A stretch of 64,000 nt of DNA, taken from positions 1,227,773 through 1,291,772 of the forward strand of contig CP013703.1 in assembly GCA_001563305.1 (NCBI GenBank). The letters run 5' to 3'. Source of the stretch: a methanogenic archaeon mixed culture ISO4-G1 (GTDB taxonomy: Archaea > Thermoplasmatota > Thermoplasmata > Methanomassiliicoccales > Methanomethylophilaceae). Shown here one piece after another: positions 45,109 through 52,978 of this stretch. Under the pieces are notes generated by a model that worked only from the letters and a program-made list of their open reading frames with translations, was not told the DNA's origin and did not search any database. Each line of letters begins with the position of its first letter. Position 1 is the first letter of the stretch. The translations under genes and the position numbers were made by a program.

Positions 45109-47042
45109 ACCCGGCCTACTATCCTTTCTCGGCCATCTACGGGATGGAGCAGACGAAGAAGGCGCTCATGTGCGCCATGGCCAATCCCCGTATCAAGGCA
45201 GTGCTGATCAGGGGTCCCCCGGGAACAGGGAAGACCCTGGTGGCGCGTACGCTCGGATACATCTCCGGCAAGAGCATAGTCAACATCCCCCTGAACGTCA
45301 CCGACGAACAGCTGTTCGGATGCCTGGACATCGAATCGGCCGTCAAGGAAGGGAAGATCGTCATGCAGGACGGGCTCCTCAACAGAGGGGACCACAACAT
45401 CCTGTACATGGACGACATCAACCTTTTCGAGCACAGGATCATCACCGGTGTCATAGATGCGGTGATCAACGGATCCGTCAGGGTCGAGAGGGAGAACATC
45501 TCCACAACCTACGACGTGGACACCGTACTGATCGCTACCATGGGCAACACGGATTCCTATCTCAGCCCTTCCATTCTGGACCACTTCGACATCTGCGTGA
45601 ACGTGGATCCCATCGACGACCAGGAGGGCAGGGAGGAAATCCTCGCACGCAGCTTCGAGTTCGATGCCGATCCGGATGAGTTCATCGACAGGTACAGGGC
45701 ACAGGACGAGAAGGTCCGCGACAGGATAGTCGGGGCTCAGGAGAAACTGAAGGACTGGGAACCCTCGAAGGAACTGTACAGGATGGTCGCCGAAGTCTGC
45801 TCCAAGATGGGAGTGGACGGACACCGCGGGGACATCACTGCGGCGAATGTGGCCATGACCCTGGCCGCCATCGACGGGAGGGATTCCGTAGAGGAATCGG
45901 ACATCGTCGAGGCCTCTGTGCTCTGCCTGAACCACAGACTCAAGGTCCTGAGGGGGAGAAGGGTGGACAAACAGGAGAAGGTCGTCCATTCAACGGTAGG
46001 ATTCAACACCGAATCCCACGCCATAACGAAGATGTCCCACAAGACCGTGAACCAGGAAGAGCTGGAACCGGTCAAGCAGGAGGGGGACGAGGTCCCCGCA
46101 GACGGTGCGGCCATTCCGAGAACGGACGATTCCCAATCATATTCCAGCAAGACCGAGGATGTCATCACCAAGATCGGTGAGACGTTCAAGACCATCGACC
46201 TCTTCGAGCAGACCGAGGCCGGCAAGCGCGGTCAGGGCTCCTCGAAGGGTAAGAGGTTCCAGCAGAAGTCCAAGGACAGGTCCGGCAGGTATGTCGGTTC
46301 CAGGATGACGGAGGAGAGGAATCCCGATCTCGCATTCGATGCCACGATACGTGCCAGCGCACCCTATCAGATCAAGCGCCACGAGGAGAAGGACAGCGAC
46401 ATGGCCTTCATCATCGAGAAGCAGGACATGAGGGAGAAGATCAGGGAATCCAGGAGCTCCTCCACATTCCTGTTCGCCGTGGACACCAGCGGTTCGCTGA
46501 TCATCCGCAACAGGATGGTCGCGGTGAAGGGTGCCATCCTCTCGCTTCTCAAGGAGCACTATGTGAAGAAGGACCGTGTCGGTTTCATGACCTTCAACGA
46601 GAAGGCCATCACCATGCTGCTCCAGCCGTCCAGGGAGGTGGAGGTCATATACAAGCTCCTGGACGATCTGGCGATTGGAAGGAGAACCCCCCTTTCGGGT
46701 GCGATAAAGTACCTGTGCGACTACATGTCGATGTACATAAAGAAGAGGCCCAACGACGACTGCTACGTCGTCCTGGTCACCGACGGTGACGCCAACGTAC
46801 CGCTGGATCCGGCCGACGAGGTCACCGATCCCCTCAAGGAAGCGCTCGACATGGCCAGGAATGTAAACCTCCCGACGGTCAAGTGGATAGTCATCGACAC
46901 CGAGAAGAGGTTCAACACTGACCATCACGCGAAGGAGCTCGCCGATGCGCTCCACGCAAGATACTACACGCTGGACGACCTCCGCATAGAGAGCTATGAG
47001 GAGATCAACCTCGTACGTACCGCAAACCAGAAGATTCTATGA
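45093..47042 (+). CDS. chlD: ChlD-like chelatase subunit (AAA+ plus vWA)
   Basis: The 649-residue protein has a complete AAA+ part with Walker A IRGPPGTGKTLVA near residue 33 and Walker B LYMDDINLF, a linker with acidic and Gln-rich stretches, and a vWA domain with MIDAS DTSGSL near residue 465 and VTDGDANV. It parallels the truncated copy at the left edge (2-1666) over the shared length. Both resemble the I-D arrangement of chelatase motors. The pair may instead be a MoxR/vWA-type metal-insertion machine for another protein; the metal is unknown. Confidence 0.9.
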   Translation: MSRDVNPAYYPFSAIYGMEQTKKALMCAMANPRIKAVLIRGPPGTGKTLVARTLGYISGKSIVNIPLNVTDEQLFGCLDIESAVKEGKIVMQDGLLNRGDHNILYMDDINLFEHRIITGVIDAVINGSVRVERENISTTYDVDTVLIATMGNTDSYLSPSILDHFDICVNVDPIDDQEGREEILARSFEFDADPDEFIDRYRAQDEKVRDRIVGAQEKLKDWEPSKELYRMVAEVCSKMGVDGHRGDITAANVAMTLAAIDGRDSVEESDIVEASVLCLNHRLKVLRGRRVDKQEKVVHSTVGFNTESHAITKMSHKTVNQEELEPVKQEGDEVPADGAAIPRTDDSQSYSSKTEDVITKIGETFKTIDLFEQTEAGKRGQGSSKGKRFQQKSKDRSGRYVGSRMTEERNPDLAFDATIRASAPYQIKRHEEKDSDMAFIIEKQDMREKIRESRSSSTFLFAVDTSGSLIIRNRMVAVKGAILSLLKEHYVKKDRVGFMTFNEKAITMLLQPSREVEVIYKLLDDLAIGRRTPLSGAIKYLCDYMSMYIKKRPNDDCYVVLVTDGDANVPLDPADEVTDPLKEALDMARNVNLPTVKWIVIDTEKRFNTDHHAKELADALHARYYTLDDLRIESYEEINLVRTANQKIL

Positions 47043-47058
47043 GGGGCTTTCGCCCCTC
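47041..47058. terminator. Hairpin overlapping the chlD stop
   Basis: GAGGGGC-TTTC-GCCCCTC begins inside the chlD stop codon and lies between convergent genes; on the other strand it follows the SMR stop with TGATTTAGAGG. Confidence 0.55.
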
Positions 47059-47062
47059 TAAA

Positions 47063-47440
47063 TCATTTCTCCTCATCGATGTACTCGACAGGCGTCATCT
47101 TGAGACCGACGACTCCCGCGATGATGAGTGCCAGACATAGACCCATTCCCCATGAGAATCCGGTGCTCTCCAGGTTCAGCATGTAGGACAGGACGACGGT
47201 GAGGAATACGCCTATACCGATCCATACCGCGTAAGCGGTGGTGAACGGTACGCCCATCCTCATCGGATATTCCAAGCAGATCATGCTCAGGACCAGGAAC
47301 ACGATGGTGACGATGTCCCACATCATGTCGGTGAAGCTGTTGGTGTAAGCGAGTCCGATGGACCACCCCACCTGCAAGAATCCGCCGAGGATGATGATCA
47401 GCCAAGCGATCTTAGTGTTAGATTTCCAGTCTTCGCCCAT
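47063..47440 (-). CDS. SMR-family small multidrug/guanidinium-type transporter, subunit with Gln in place of the key Glu
   Basis: This four-helix membrane protein of 125 residues has the SMR landmark TTAYAVWIGIG in helix 3. The helix 1 stretch is GGFLQVGWSIGLAYT. In homologues such as SugE/Gdx this reads GLLEVVWAVGLKYT, where the Glu is essential for substrate-proton coupling; here it is Gln. The next gene upstream encodes a second SMR protein that keeps the Glu. The pair therefore looks like an asymmetric heterodimer. It closes the methylamine operon, so an amine cation or guanidinium is a reasonable substrate, not shown. Confidence 0.8.
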   Translation of the reverse strand: MGEDWKSNTKIAWLIIILGGFLQVGWSIGLAYTNSFTDMMWDIVTIVFLVLSMICLEYPMRMGVPFTTAYAVWIGIGVFLTVVLSYMLNLESTGFSWGMGLCLALIIAGVVGLKMTPVEYIDEEK

Positions 47441-47444
47441 ACGA

Positions 47445-47780
47445 TCACCCCGAGATCAGCCTGACGCCGATGATTCCGACGACGATCATGCCGATGAACA
47501 GCAGTTTCCTCGCCGTTATCTTCTCCTTGTACAGCACCCTGCCGATCAGGACGATTCCAGCCGCACCGATTCCGGCCAGGATCGAGTATGAGACCCCGGG
47601 ACCGATGTTCTCCGGATTGGAGGGGATCGAGAGCAGATACAGACAGAGAAGGACAAGGACGACTGCAGCTATCCCCCAGCCCTTGTACTTGAAATTCTCA
47701 GATTTATCGAGACAGGTGACCCATATGGGTTCGATTATGCTGGCTACTAAAAGGATAATCCATGCCCAAATGATATCCAT
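47445..47780 (-). CDS. SMR-family small transporter, Glu-bearing subunit
   Basis: The 111-residue protein has four helices. Helix 1 carries the conserved acidic residue in ASIIEPIWVTCLDKS, and helix 3 has YSILAGIGAAG where typical family members show TAYAVWTGIG. It starts right before its partner, four bases apart. Paired SMR genes encode heterodimers in several bacteria. It follows a 47-residue peptide gene and two GC hairpins. Confidence 0.8.
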   Translation of the reverse strand: MDIIWAWIILLVASIIEPIWVTCLDKSENFKYKGWGIAAVVLVLLCLYLLSIPSNPENIGPGVSYSILAGIGAAGIVLIGRVLYKEKITARKLLFIGMIVVGIIGVRLISG

Positions 47781-47816
47781 CTGATCACAACCCGTTCGAT
47801 TGGTAAAAGGGTTAAC

Positions 47817-47858
47817 GGAGGGGTCACCCCCTCCTGGGGCTCATGCCCCTAATGAGTT
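47817..47858 (-). terminator. Two GC hairpins after the 47-residue peptide gene
   Basis: On the minus strand the stop is followed by AAACTCATTA, then GGGGC-ATGA-GCCCC (47836-47849), then GGAGGGG-TGA-CCCCTCC (47817-47834). The AAAC..CATT lead-in matches the element after the geranylgeranyl reductase gene. Transcription may pass through to the SMR genes. Confidence 0.55.
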
Positions 47859-48002
47859 TCAGACCTCTTTGAAGATCTTCCTTGACTTCCACAGACCGTA
47901 TGCACACAGTCCGAGGATGAAGACGATCATGACGACCGCACTTCCGGTTCCTCCGAAGACTCCGTCGGCCATGTATTCTACCAAATCATCCCATACTGCC
48001 AT
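47859..48002 (-). CDS. 47-residue single-span membrane peptide
   Basis: The frame reads MAVWDDLVEYMADGVF, a hydrophobic span GTGSAVVMIVFILGLCAYGLW, and a basic tail KSRKIFKEV. It therefore has one membrane helix with a short acidic head and a positive tail, likely cytoplasmic. It starts two bases past the stop of the winged-helix-like gene. It is too short for most gene callers. It may be an accessory subunit of the neighbouring transporters; I know no characterised relative. Confidence 0.65.
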   Translation of the reverse strand: MAVWDDLVEYMADGVFGGTGSAVVMIVFILGLCAYGLWKSRKIFKEV

Positions 48003-48004
48003 TT

Positions 48005-48319
48005 TCACACCTTCTGCGGTTTGACGGTTCCCTTGAGGTACTCAAGGTAGTCCTTTCCCAGTGGGCTCAGCGAGTAAGTCACCAGGAGCTTGTCCTTCTG
48101 GAAGATTCCCTCTGTATCGATGACGAAGTCGTCCTCGGAAAGGATTCCGGCGGATGCCAGCTCGATACAGTCGTACTTGATCTTCGCCTTTCCGTAGTCA
48201 TTGTCGTGACCCGCGTATTCCTTCGCGAGGGCCTCGCAGATGACCTCGGTCCTCTTGGGTCCGTCCTCGAGGAACTCAAGGATGCGGAACTTGATAGGGG
48301 TGTTCTCCATCATTTTCAT
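48005..48319 (-). CDS. Winged-helix-like small protein of the methylamine operon
   Basis: The 104-residue protein looks like a winged-helix DNA-binding fold: IKFRILEFLEDGPKRTEVICEALA (helix-turn-helix style), IKYDCIELASAGIL, then a hairpin LLVTYSLSPLGKDYLEYLK. The start ATG at 48319 overlaps the permease stop in ATGA. It could regulate the operon, but no DNA site is shown. A related regulator is not known to me. Confidence 0.7.
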   Translation of the reverse strand: MKMMENTPIKFRILEFLEDGPKRTEVICEALAKEYAGHDNDYGKAKIKYDCIELASAGILSEDDFVIDTEGIFQKDKLLVTYSLSPLGKDYLEYLKGTVKPQKV

Positions 48320-49395
48320 ACCTCCCTGAGGGTTGCGGTATCTTCGGCATCCTCGGTTGCGAGCAGGAACGATCCGATGAGACAGATGATAAGTCCTGCA
48401 ATGGTGAATCCGATGATGGTCCACATGCTGTCCTCGGTGTATCCAAGAGCGTTGGCAGGTCCGAGGAAGATGCACAGGAAGATGACTCCGCAAGCTGCGT
48501 AGAGCGATCCGATTGCCTGTCCCCTTGCGACTCCGATCATGGGGAACGACTTGTACCAAGTGACGTAGCACCATGCGAATGAGAATCCGATCATGAGCAC
48601 CAGCAGGAAAGTGGTGGGCTCGAAGAGGGTTCCGATGGTCGCGAATATCGGGATTCCGGTGAGTGCGATGACGATCAGCACGATGATCCAGAACAGTGCC
48701 TCGAAGATGAACCTGAGGTGCAGTCCGATATCGGGCTCGGTGAGATCCAGTGCCTTTCCGGCGACTGCTCCCTCGAATCCCCATCCGACCGCTGCCATGA
48801 TTCCACCGATACATCCGATGACCGGGTTGGCGGAGTCGACTCCTCCGGTAACCAGACTTCCGGAGTACAGGGTGATTCCTCCTGCCAGCAGGACGATGAT
48901 GGAGAGGTATGCTCTCTTGGAGACCTTCTGCTTAAGATACAGGACAGACATGATCGTACCGATGATGGGGTACAGAAGTCCTGCGATTGCTGCGAATCCG
49001 GGGCTCAGGAACAGTGCTGCGATGTAGGTACCGGAAACCGCACATGCTCCACAGATACCTGCGATGATGTAGTACTTGGTGACCGATCTGACCTGAACGA
49101 TTGTTCTCTTGAGCTCGCCCATCTTTCCGAGTCCTCCGTTCCAGATGAACAGGAGCACTGCGCAGGCGATGGCGTTGATTCCGGTAAGGAACACTGCCTG
49201 AAGAACCGCTGCCAAATCATCGCTCAGCCCGTAATCGAGCAGATTGAAGTATACGTCGTTTACGAGGGGTGTCACGTAGATGGCGTAGCCAGGTGCGTAC
49301 CAGACTCCCCAATACAGGGCGCATAGGACACCCATGAGAATACCGATTCTTTTCTTCTTCTCGTGGTCCATGGCCCTAATCTCATTTACATCCAT
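48316..49395 (-). CDS. DMT/EamA-type permease of the methylamine operon
   Basis: The 359-residue membrane protein has about ten helices arranged as two EamA-like halves: ILMGVLCALYWGVWYAPGYAIY, GTYIAALFLSPGFAAIAGLLYPIIGTIMSVLYL, LLAGGITLYSGSL in the first half and SFAWCYVTWYKSFPMIGVARGQAIGS in the second. It starts 131 bp past mttC with its own AGGAGG, and the stem 49427-49442 lies in between. Position suggests methylamine uptake, by analogy with the permeases linked to mtt/mtb clusters in Methanosarcina. This is inference. Confidence 0.8.
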   Translation of the reverse strand: MDVNEIRAMDHEKKKRIGILMGVLCALYWGVWYAPGYAIYVTPLVNDVYFNLLDYGLSDDLAAVLQAVFLTGINAIACAVLLFIWNGGLGKMGELKRTIVQVRSVTKYYIIAGICGACAVSGTYIAALFLSPGFAAIAGLLYPIIGTIMSVLYLKQKVSKRAYLSIIVLLAGGITLYSGSLVTGGVDSANPVIGCIGGIMAAVGWGFEGAVAGKALDLTEPDIGLHLRFIFEALFWIIVLIVIALTGIPIFATIGTLFEPTTFLLVLMIGFSFAWCYVTWYKSFPMIGVARGQAIGSLYAACGVIFLCIFLGPANALGYTEDSMWTIIGFTIAGLIICLIGSFLLATEDAEDTATLREV

Positions 49396-49426
49396 TATTG
49401 ATCCTCCTTTTGTAAATGGTGTGGGC

Positions 49427-49452
49427 GGGGGCTTACGCCCCCAGACTCGTTT
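49427..49452 (-). terminator. GC hairpin upstream of the DMT permease gene
   Basis: On the minus strand AAACGAGTCT is followed by GGGGGC-GTAA-GCCCCC. It is the second such element between mttC and the permease gene. Confidence 0.5.
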
Positions 49453-49492
49453 GAGCGGGAATGAAGCACATCCCCTTGAAATCAGTTTGGTT

Positions 49493-49520
49493 GGGGGCCG
49501 TCGGCCCCCTTAACTGGTTT
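49493..49520 (-). terminator. GC hairpin after mttC
   Basis: On the minus strand the mttC stop is followed by TTTATC, AAACCAGTTAA and GGGGGCC-GAC-GGCCCCC. This is the AAAC..TT plus hairpin element again. Confidence 0.55.
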
Positions 49521-49526
49521 GATAAA

Positions 49527-50174
49527 TCACTTTTTCTCGAAGGCTGCAGAGAACTTTGCAGCAGCATCGGAAGCGTTCTCGGTGTAGAGGTCCGCTCCGA
49601 TCTCGTCTGCCCACTGCTGGGTGACGGGTGCTCCTCCGACGTTGGTCAGGATGGAGTCCCTGATTCCTGCTGCCTTGAGCTTCTCTTCGAAGGTCTTCTG
49701 ACCGACCATGGTGGATGTCATCAGAGCAGATGTTCCGACAGCGTCCGCCTTGTTGTCGATACAGGACTGTACGATCGTGTCGAGGGGTACGTCACGTCCA
49801 ATGTTCTTGACATTGAATCCGGCAACCTTCAGCATGATTGCGACGATGTCCTTACCGATGGAGTGGATATCTCCCTCGATTGAACAGATGATGACTGTTC
49901 CGAGTCCAGTTCCCATTCCCTGGCCTTTCTTCGCGATCTCAGGCTCGAGGACTTCCATTGCCGCGTTCATGGTGGCTGCTGCTGCCATGACGTGGGGCAG
50001 GAAGAGCTTCTTCTGCTCGAAGAGAGCTCCGACCTCGGTCATTCCTGCGGAGTAACCGTTCTCGATGAGTGCGACGATGTCTGCACCCTCTGCAACGGCC
50101 TTCTGGGCGACTGCGACGGCCTCTTTGTTGTTGTAGGTCATAATTGCCTTCTTTGCATCCTCTGCTAGTGTCAT
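49527..50174 (-). CDS. mttC: Trimethylamine corrinoid protein MttC
   Basis: This corrinoid protein of 215 residues carries the methyl group from trimethylamine, placed on its cobalt by MttB, to MtbA, which makes methyl-coenzyme M. A helical cap (residues 1-90) precedes a Rossmann domain with the cobalamin lower-ligand motif EGDIHSIGKD, where His is the ligand, plus SALMTSTMVGQ and GGAPVTQQWADEIGAD. It lies 33 bases downstream of mttB, with AGGAGG before the ATG. The pairing with mttB decides the name; the sequence alone does not separate MttC, MtbC and MtmC. Confidence 0.9.
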   Translation of the reverse strand: MTLAEDAKKAIMTYNNKEAVAVAQKAVAEGADIVALIENGYSAGMTEVGALFEQKKLFLPHVMAAAATMNAAMEVLEPEIAKKGQGMGTGLGTVIICSIEGDIHSIGKDIVAIMLKVAGFNVKNIGRDVPLDTIVQSCIDNKADAVGTSALMTSTMVGQKTFEEKLKAAGIRDSILTNVGGAPVTQQWADEIGADLYTENASDAAAKFSAAFEKK

Positions 50175-50207
50175 TTTTACTATTCCTCCTGTGTTTTAAT
50201 ACGTTTA

Positions 50208-51701
50208 TCAGTTCTTCTTGTTGAGGAACTCTTTGTCGGCCTCGTCTACGATGGCCTTCATCTTCTTGTCGACTTCGGGGTCGAGAGGTGCAACGACGTG
50301 GTTCTTGAGAACGTCTACGACGATCTCGTGGGCGACATCGACACATGCCTTGGATCCCTGTGCTCTCCAGTCTCCGATCATGTCCCTGTTGAACACGGTG
50401 GGGTTGGAAGCGATGTCCATGTTTGCCATGGTGGTGGGGTGTCCGATGAAGTCCTGTCCGACACCAATCTCCTTGATGACGTCGACGGCAAGGGTCTCAT
50501 CGTTGACTGGGATACCCTCCATTGCCCTCCTCTCCATCGCAATGATGTCATTGTCGATGACGAGCTGCTCCATGGAGAAAGTCTGTCCGAGCTCAAGCAT
50601 TCCGGATCCGTAGATGGAGTTGACTCCAGCCATTGCGGGGAGAAGAGATGTGATGGTCTTCTCGTGTGCTGCCTGGGAGTCAGGGACCTTGGCGTCGGTC
50701 TACATACCAGCTGTGAACACGGGCAGTCCGTAGTACTGTCCGAGCTTGGCGACGGCTGCAGAGATGAGTCCGAGCTCAGGTGCTCCGACGGGTGCGGTTC
50801 CGTGCATCAGGTCGAAGATTGTGGTGGATGATCCGTAGAAGACGGGTGCTCCGGGCTTCACAATCTCTGCGAGGACGATACCGGAAAGGATCTCGGCGTT
50901 GTGTGTTACGAGTGTTCCTGCAAGGTGGACGGATGATGATCCTCCGGCCATTGCCATTGACAGGACGTTGACGGGGATACCGTACTCGGCTCCCTGCTTG
51001 ATGACCTGGGCAGCGTTGTGGGACAGCTCGAGAGGCGATGTGGGGCAGACCAGCATCGACATGATGGGTCTGTCACGTGCCTTCTTCTCGTCTCCACCGT
51101 AGAATGCCTTGACCATCTCCCAGTAGTACTTGACGTGCTCTGCGACGGGGTCAATGTGGTGGAAGTGCTTGACGGTGTTGGCGATGGAGATGTATGCCTC
51201 GTGGACATCCTCTGCTCCCTTTCCTGCCCAGTCTCTTGCGGAAACGGGGAGGGAGAAGTAGCTGATTCCGTCTGCCCAGTCGCACAGCTTTGCGATCTGT
51301 GCGAGGTCTGCACTGTTGGAGTCACGGGTCTCGTACTTTCCGTCTCCGAGGTATGTACATACCTGGATTCCGGTTCCGAAACAGGTGTAGTGGACACGGC
51401 CCTTCCATGTCTGCTCGACTGTGTGCTCGTCGTCCCTTCCGTAGAGGTAGAATGTCTTGGGGGCGGATGCAAGTGCCTTGTTCAGCAGGAAGTCAGGGAT
51501 CCTGACCATCTTTGTGTTGTAGTCGACGATACATCCTGCGTCCTCGAAGATGTGCATACACTCCTCATCAGACACCTGAACTCCGTAGTTCCAAAGGACA
51601 TCCCTTGTCGCATTGTCGATTGCGATGCAGTCATCCTCTGAGAAGAGCTCGATCTGCAGCCCGTTAAGTGCTGTCTTTCCAGGGTACTGGATTTTTGCCA
51701 T
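50208..51701 (-). CDS. mttB: Trimethylamine methyltransferase MttB with in-frame TAG (pyrrolysine)
   Basis: Trimethylamine:corrinoid methyltransferase of 497 residues if TAG is read as pyrrolysine. The TAG is at 50700-50702, codon 334, the site known for MttB of Methanosarcina. The preceding residues end in FTAGM and the frame resumes [15 protein letters not shown]. The sequence on both sides continues the same family, so this is read-through and not truncation. The stop is TGA. It starts from AGGAGG before ATG 51701, just downstream of the IS element. MttC follows after 33 bp. It acts in the cytoplasm in methane formation from trimethylamine. Confidence 0.95.
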
Positions 51702-51729
51702 TTGATTTCCTCCTAATTTGAAGTCGTTT

Positions 51730-51738
51730 ATTACTTTT
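51730..51738 (+). repeat. Target-site duplication, left copy (ATTACTTTT)
   Basis: The nine bases ATTACTTTT stand immediately outside the left inverted repeat and again right after the right one (52911-52919). Confidence 0.9.
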
Positions 51739-51754
51739 GGTAATGTGATACTTT

Positions 51755-52423
51755 TTAGTTGATGTTTTGTCTATAAAGAAAAGACATCAACTCCGTCATC
51801 CCCCAAACATGGTCGGTCAGACCCAATTTCATCGCAGGCGTGACATCCACGCGTTTGCCACCGTTCTCCTTCTTCCGGATCGAAATCGAAGAGTGCGGAA
51901 GACAGAGGTTGTAGTAGCCTTTGAACAGATCCAGACCTGCCTGCACGGCCTCCCTGGATTTACCGAAGGTCACCGTTCTGCGCCTGATCCTCGCATTGAA
52001 CAGCCTGATCGTCAGGTTCTGCCTCTCGATTGCCGACGTGTTGAGAAGGTGTTCCGGTACGTCGCCGAAGGCGACATACCGTCTCACCTTCTCCAATTTC
52101 TTGCCCAGGCGGGTCTTCTCCACTACACCGTAGTTGAAGTCAGAATTGGGCTCCAAATGGCTTCCCGGGCGTCCGCGTCCGTTGTTGTACACGCGATAGC
52201 TGTACCTCTTGAAAAGAGTGGTCAGATATGGTCTGTAGCCGTCGGTTACGAAATACGGCATGTGGTTGCGCCTAAGCTTGTCTAATTCGGTGTTGACGAT
52301 GCGTTCGCAGACGGCCTTTCCTCTGCCGTCGGCGACAATACCCAGCAGATACTTTTCGGTGGCACAGAAGGAGGTCCAGATCCAGTCCCCGTCCTCTTTG
52401 AAATGGTCCCCCACGAAAATCAT
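51755..52423 (-). CDS. IS1-family transposase, DDE catalytic frame (InsB-like)
   Basis: This frame holds the catalytic part: [29 protein letters not shown] and [23 protein letters not shown], which supply the acidic residues of the DDE site. It ends in the left inverted repeat with a TAA. It has an ATG of its own at 52423 but is normally made as a fusion by -1 slippage from the upstream frame at the A8C run (minus strand, 52424-52432). Confidence 0.88.
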   Translation of the reverse strand: MIFVGDHFKEDGDWIWTSFCATEKYLLGIVADGRGKAVCERIVNTELDKLRRNHMPYFVTDGYRPYLTTLFKRYSYRVYNNGRGRPGSHLEPNSDFNYGVVEKTRLGKKLEKVRRYVAFGDVPEHLLNTSAIERQNLTIRLFNARIRRRTVTFGKSREAVQAGLDLFKGYYNLCLPHSSISIRKKENGGKRVDVTPAMKLGLTDHVWGMTELMSFLYRQNIN

Positions 52424-52857
52424 GTTTTTTTTAGAGTATATAAAAGCTCATCGAATTGGAGGCTCTCGGGGGCCACACCCTTCGATTCCAGACTGGCCGA
52501 GACCTTAGCAACATGCTCTCCGCCGCGTTTCGTACGCTTCTGCACGGTCCTGACCGTGCAGCCGACGATGTCGGCCGTCCTCCGGACGCCAACCCCGTTG
52601 GCCTGACAGGCCATGATCAGATTGTGCTCCTCCTTGGTCAGGTGGGTATGCTCATAAGCTGTGCCAGTACGGTCGTTGAACACGCGTCCGCAGGTCTTAC
52701 ATTTGTATTTGCGCACGGTCCCTGACTTCGTCTGATAGGTCCCGTTCGCTATGATGTTCTGCTCCCCGAGTCTGCCGAAATTCCTGCATTCCTCGTTCGG
52801 GCACGAGATCTCCAAGAACTTCTGTTTAGGCCCTCTTTCTCCCATCTTGATCATCAT
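52420..52857 (-). CDS. IS1-family transposase, zinc-finger/HTH frame (InsA-like)
   Basis: The 145-residue product has a zinc-ribbon (CPNEECRNFG..YKCKTCGRVF) and a helix-turn-helix (VRRTADIVGCTVRTVQKR) that bind the ends of the element. I start at the ATG at 52857, after the TATA-like TTTATATTTATAC. The frame ends four bases into the catalytic frame, at a TGA right after CTAAAAAAAACA. An A AAA AAA motif there allows -1 slippage to make the full transposase. Confidence 0.85.
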   Translation of the reverse strand: MMIKMGERGPKQKFLEISCPNEECRNFGRLGEQNIIANGTYQTKSGTVRKYKCKTCGRVFNDRTGTAYEHTHLTKEEHNLIMACQANGVGVRRTADIVGCTVRTVQKRTKRGGEHVAKVSASLESKGVAPESLQFDELLYTLKKT

Positions 52858-52910
52858 AAACGATATGGGAGTATAAATATAAAATATCAACTAAAAAGTA
52901 TCACATTACC

Positions 52911-52919
52911 ATTACTTTT
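52911..52919 (+). repeat. Target-site duplication, right copy (ATTACTTTT)
   Basis: This is identical to 51730-51738. Joining the sequence across it rebuilds the uninterrupted mtbB-mttB intergenic region of about 105 bp. Confidence 0.9.
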
Positions 52920-52978
52920 TTAATCGCGTTTATAGATTAAATGGATACCGACGGTTTCCCGCCGGTATCTTTTGATTT

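Larger units (their letters stand above)
51739..52910 (-). mobile_element. IS1-family insertion sequence
   Basis: The 1,172-bp element is bounded by perfect 25-bp inverted repeats (51739-51763 and 52886-52910) that begin GGTAATGTGATACTTTTTAG. It is flanked by the 9-bp duplication ATTACTTTT, the size typical of IS1. It encodes two overlapping frames joined by a slippery A-run, like IS1 InsA/InsB'. The intact ends, the perfect duplication and intact frames point to a recent insertion. It sits between mtbB and mttB and may be polar on the trimethylamine genes, although mttB retains its own ribosome site. Confidence 0.92.
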
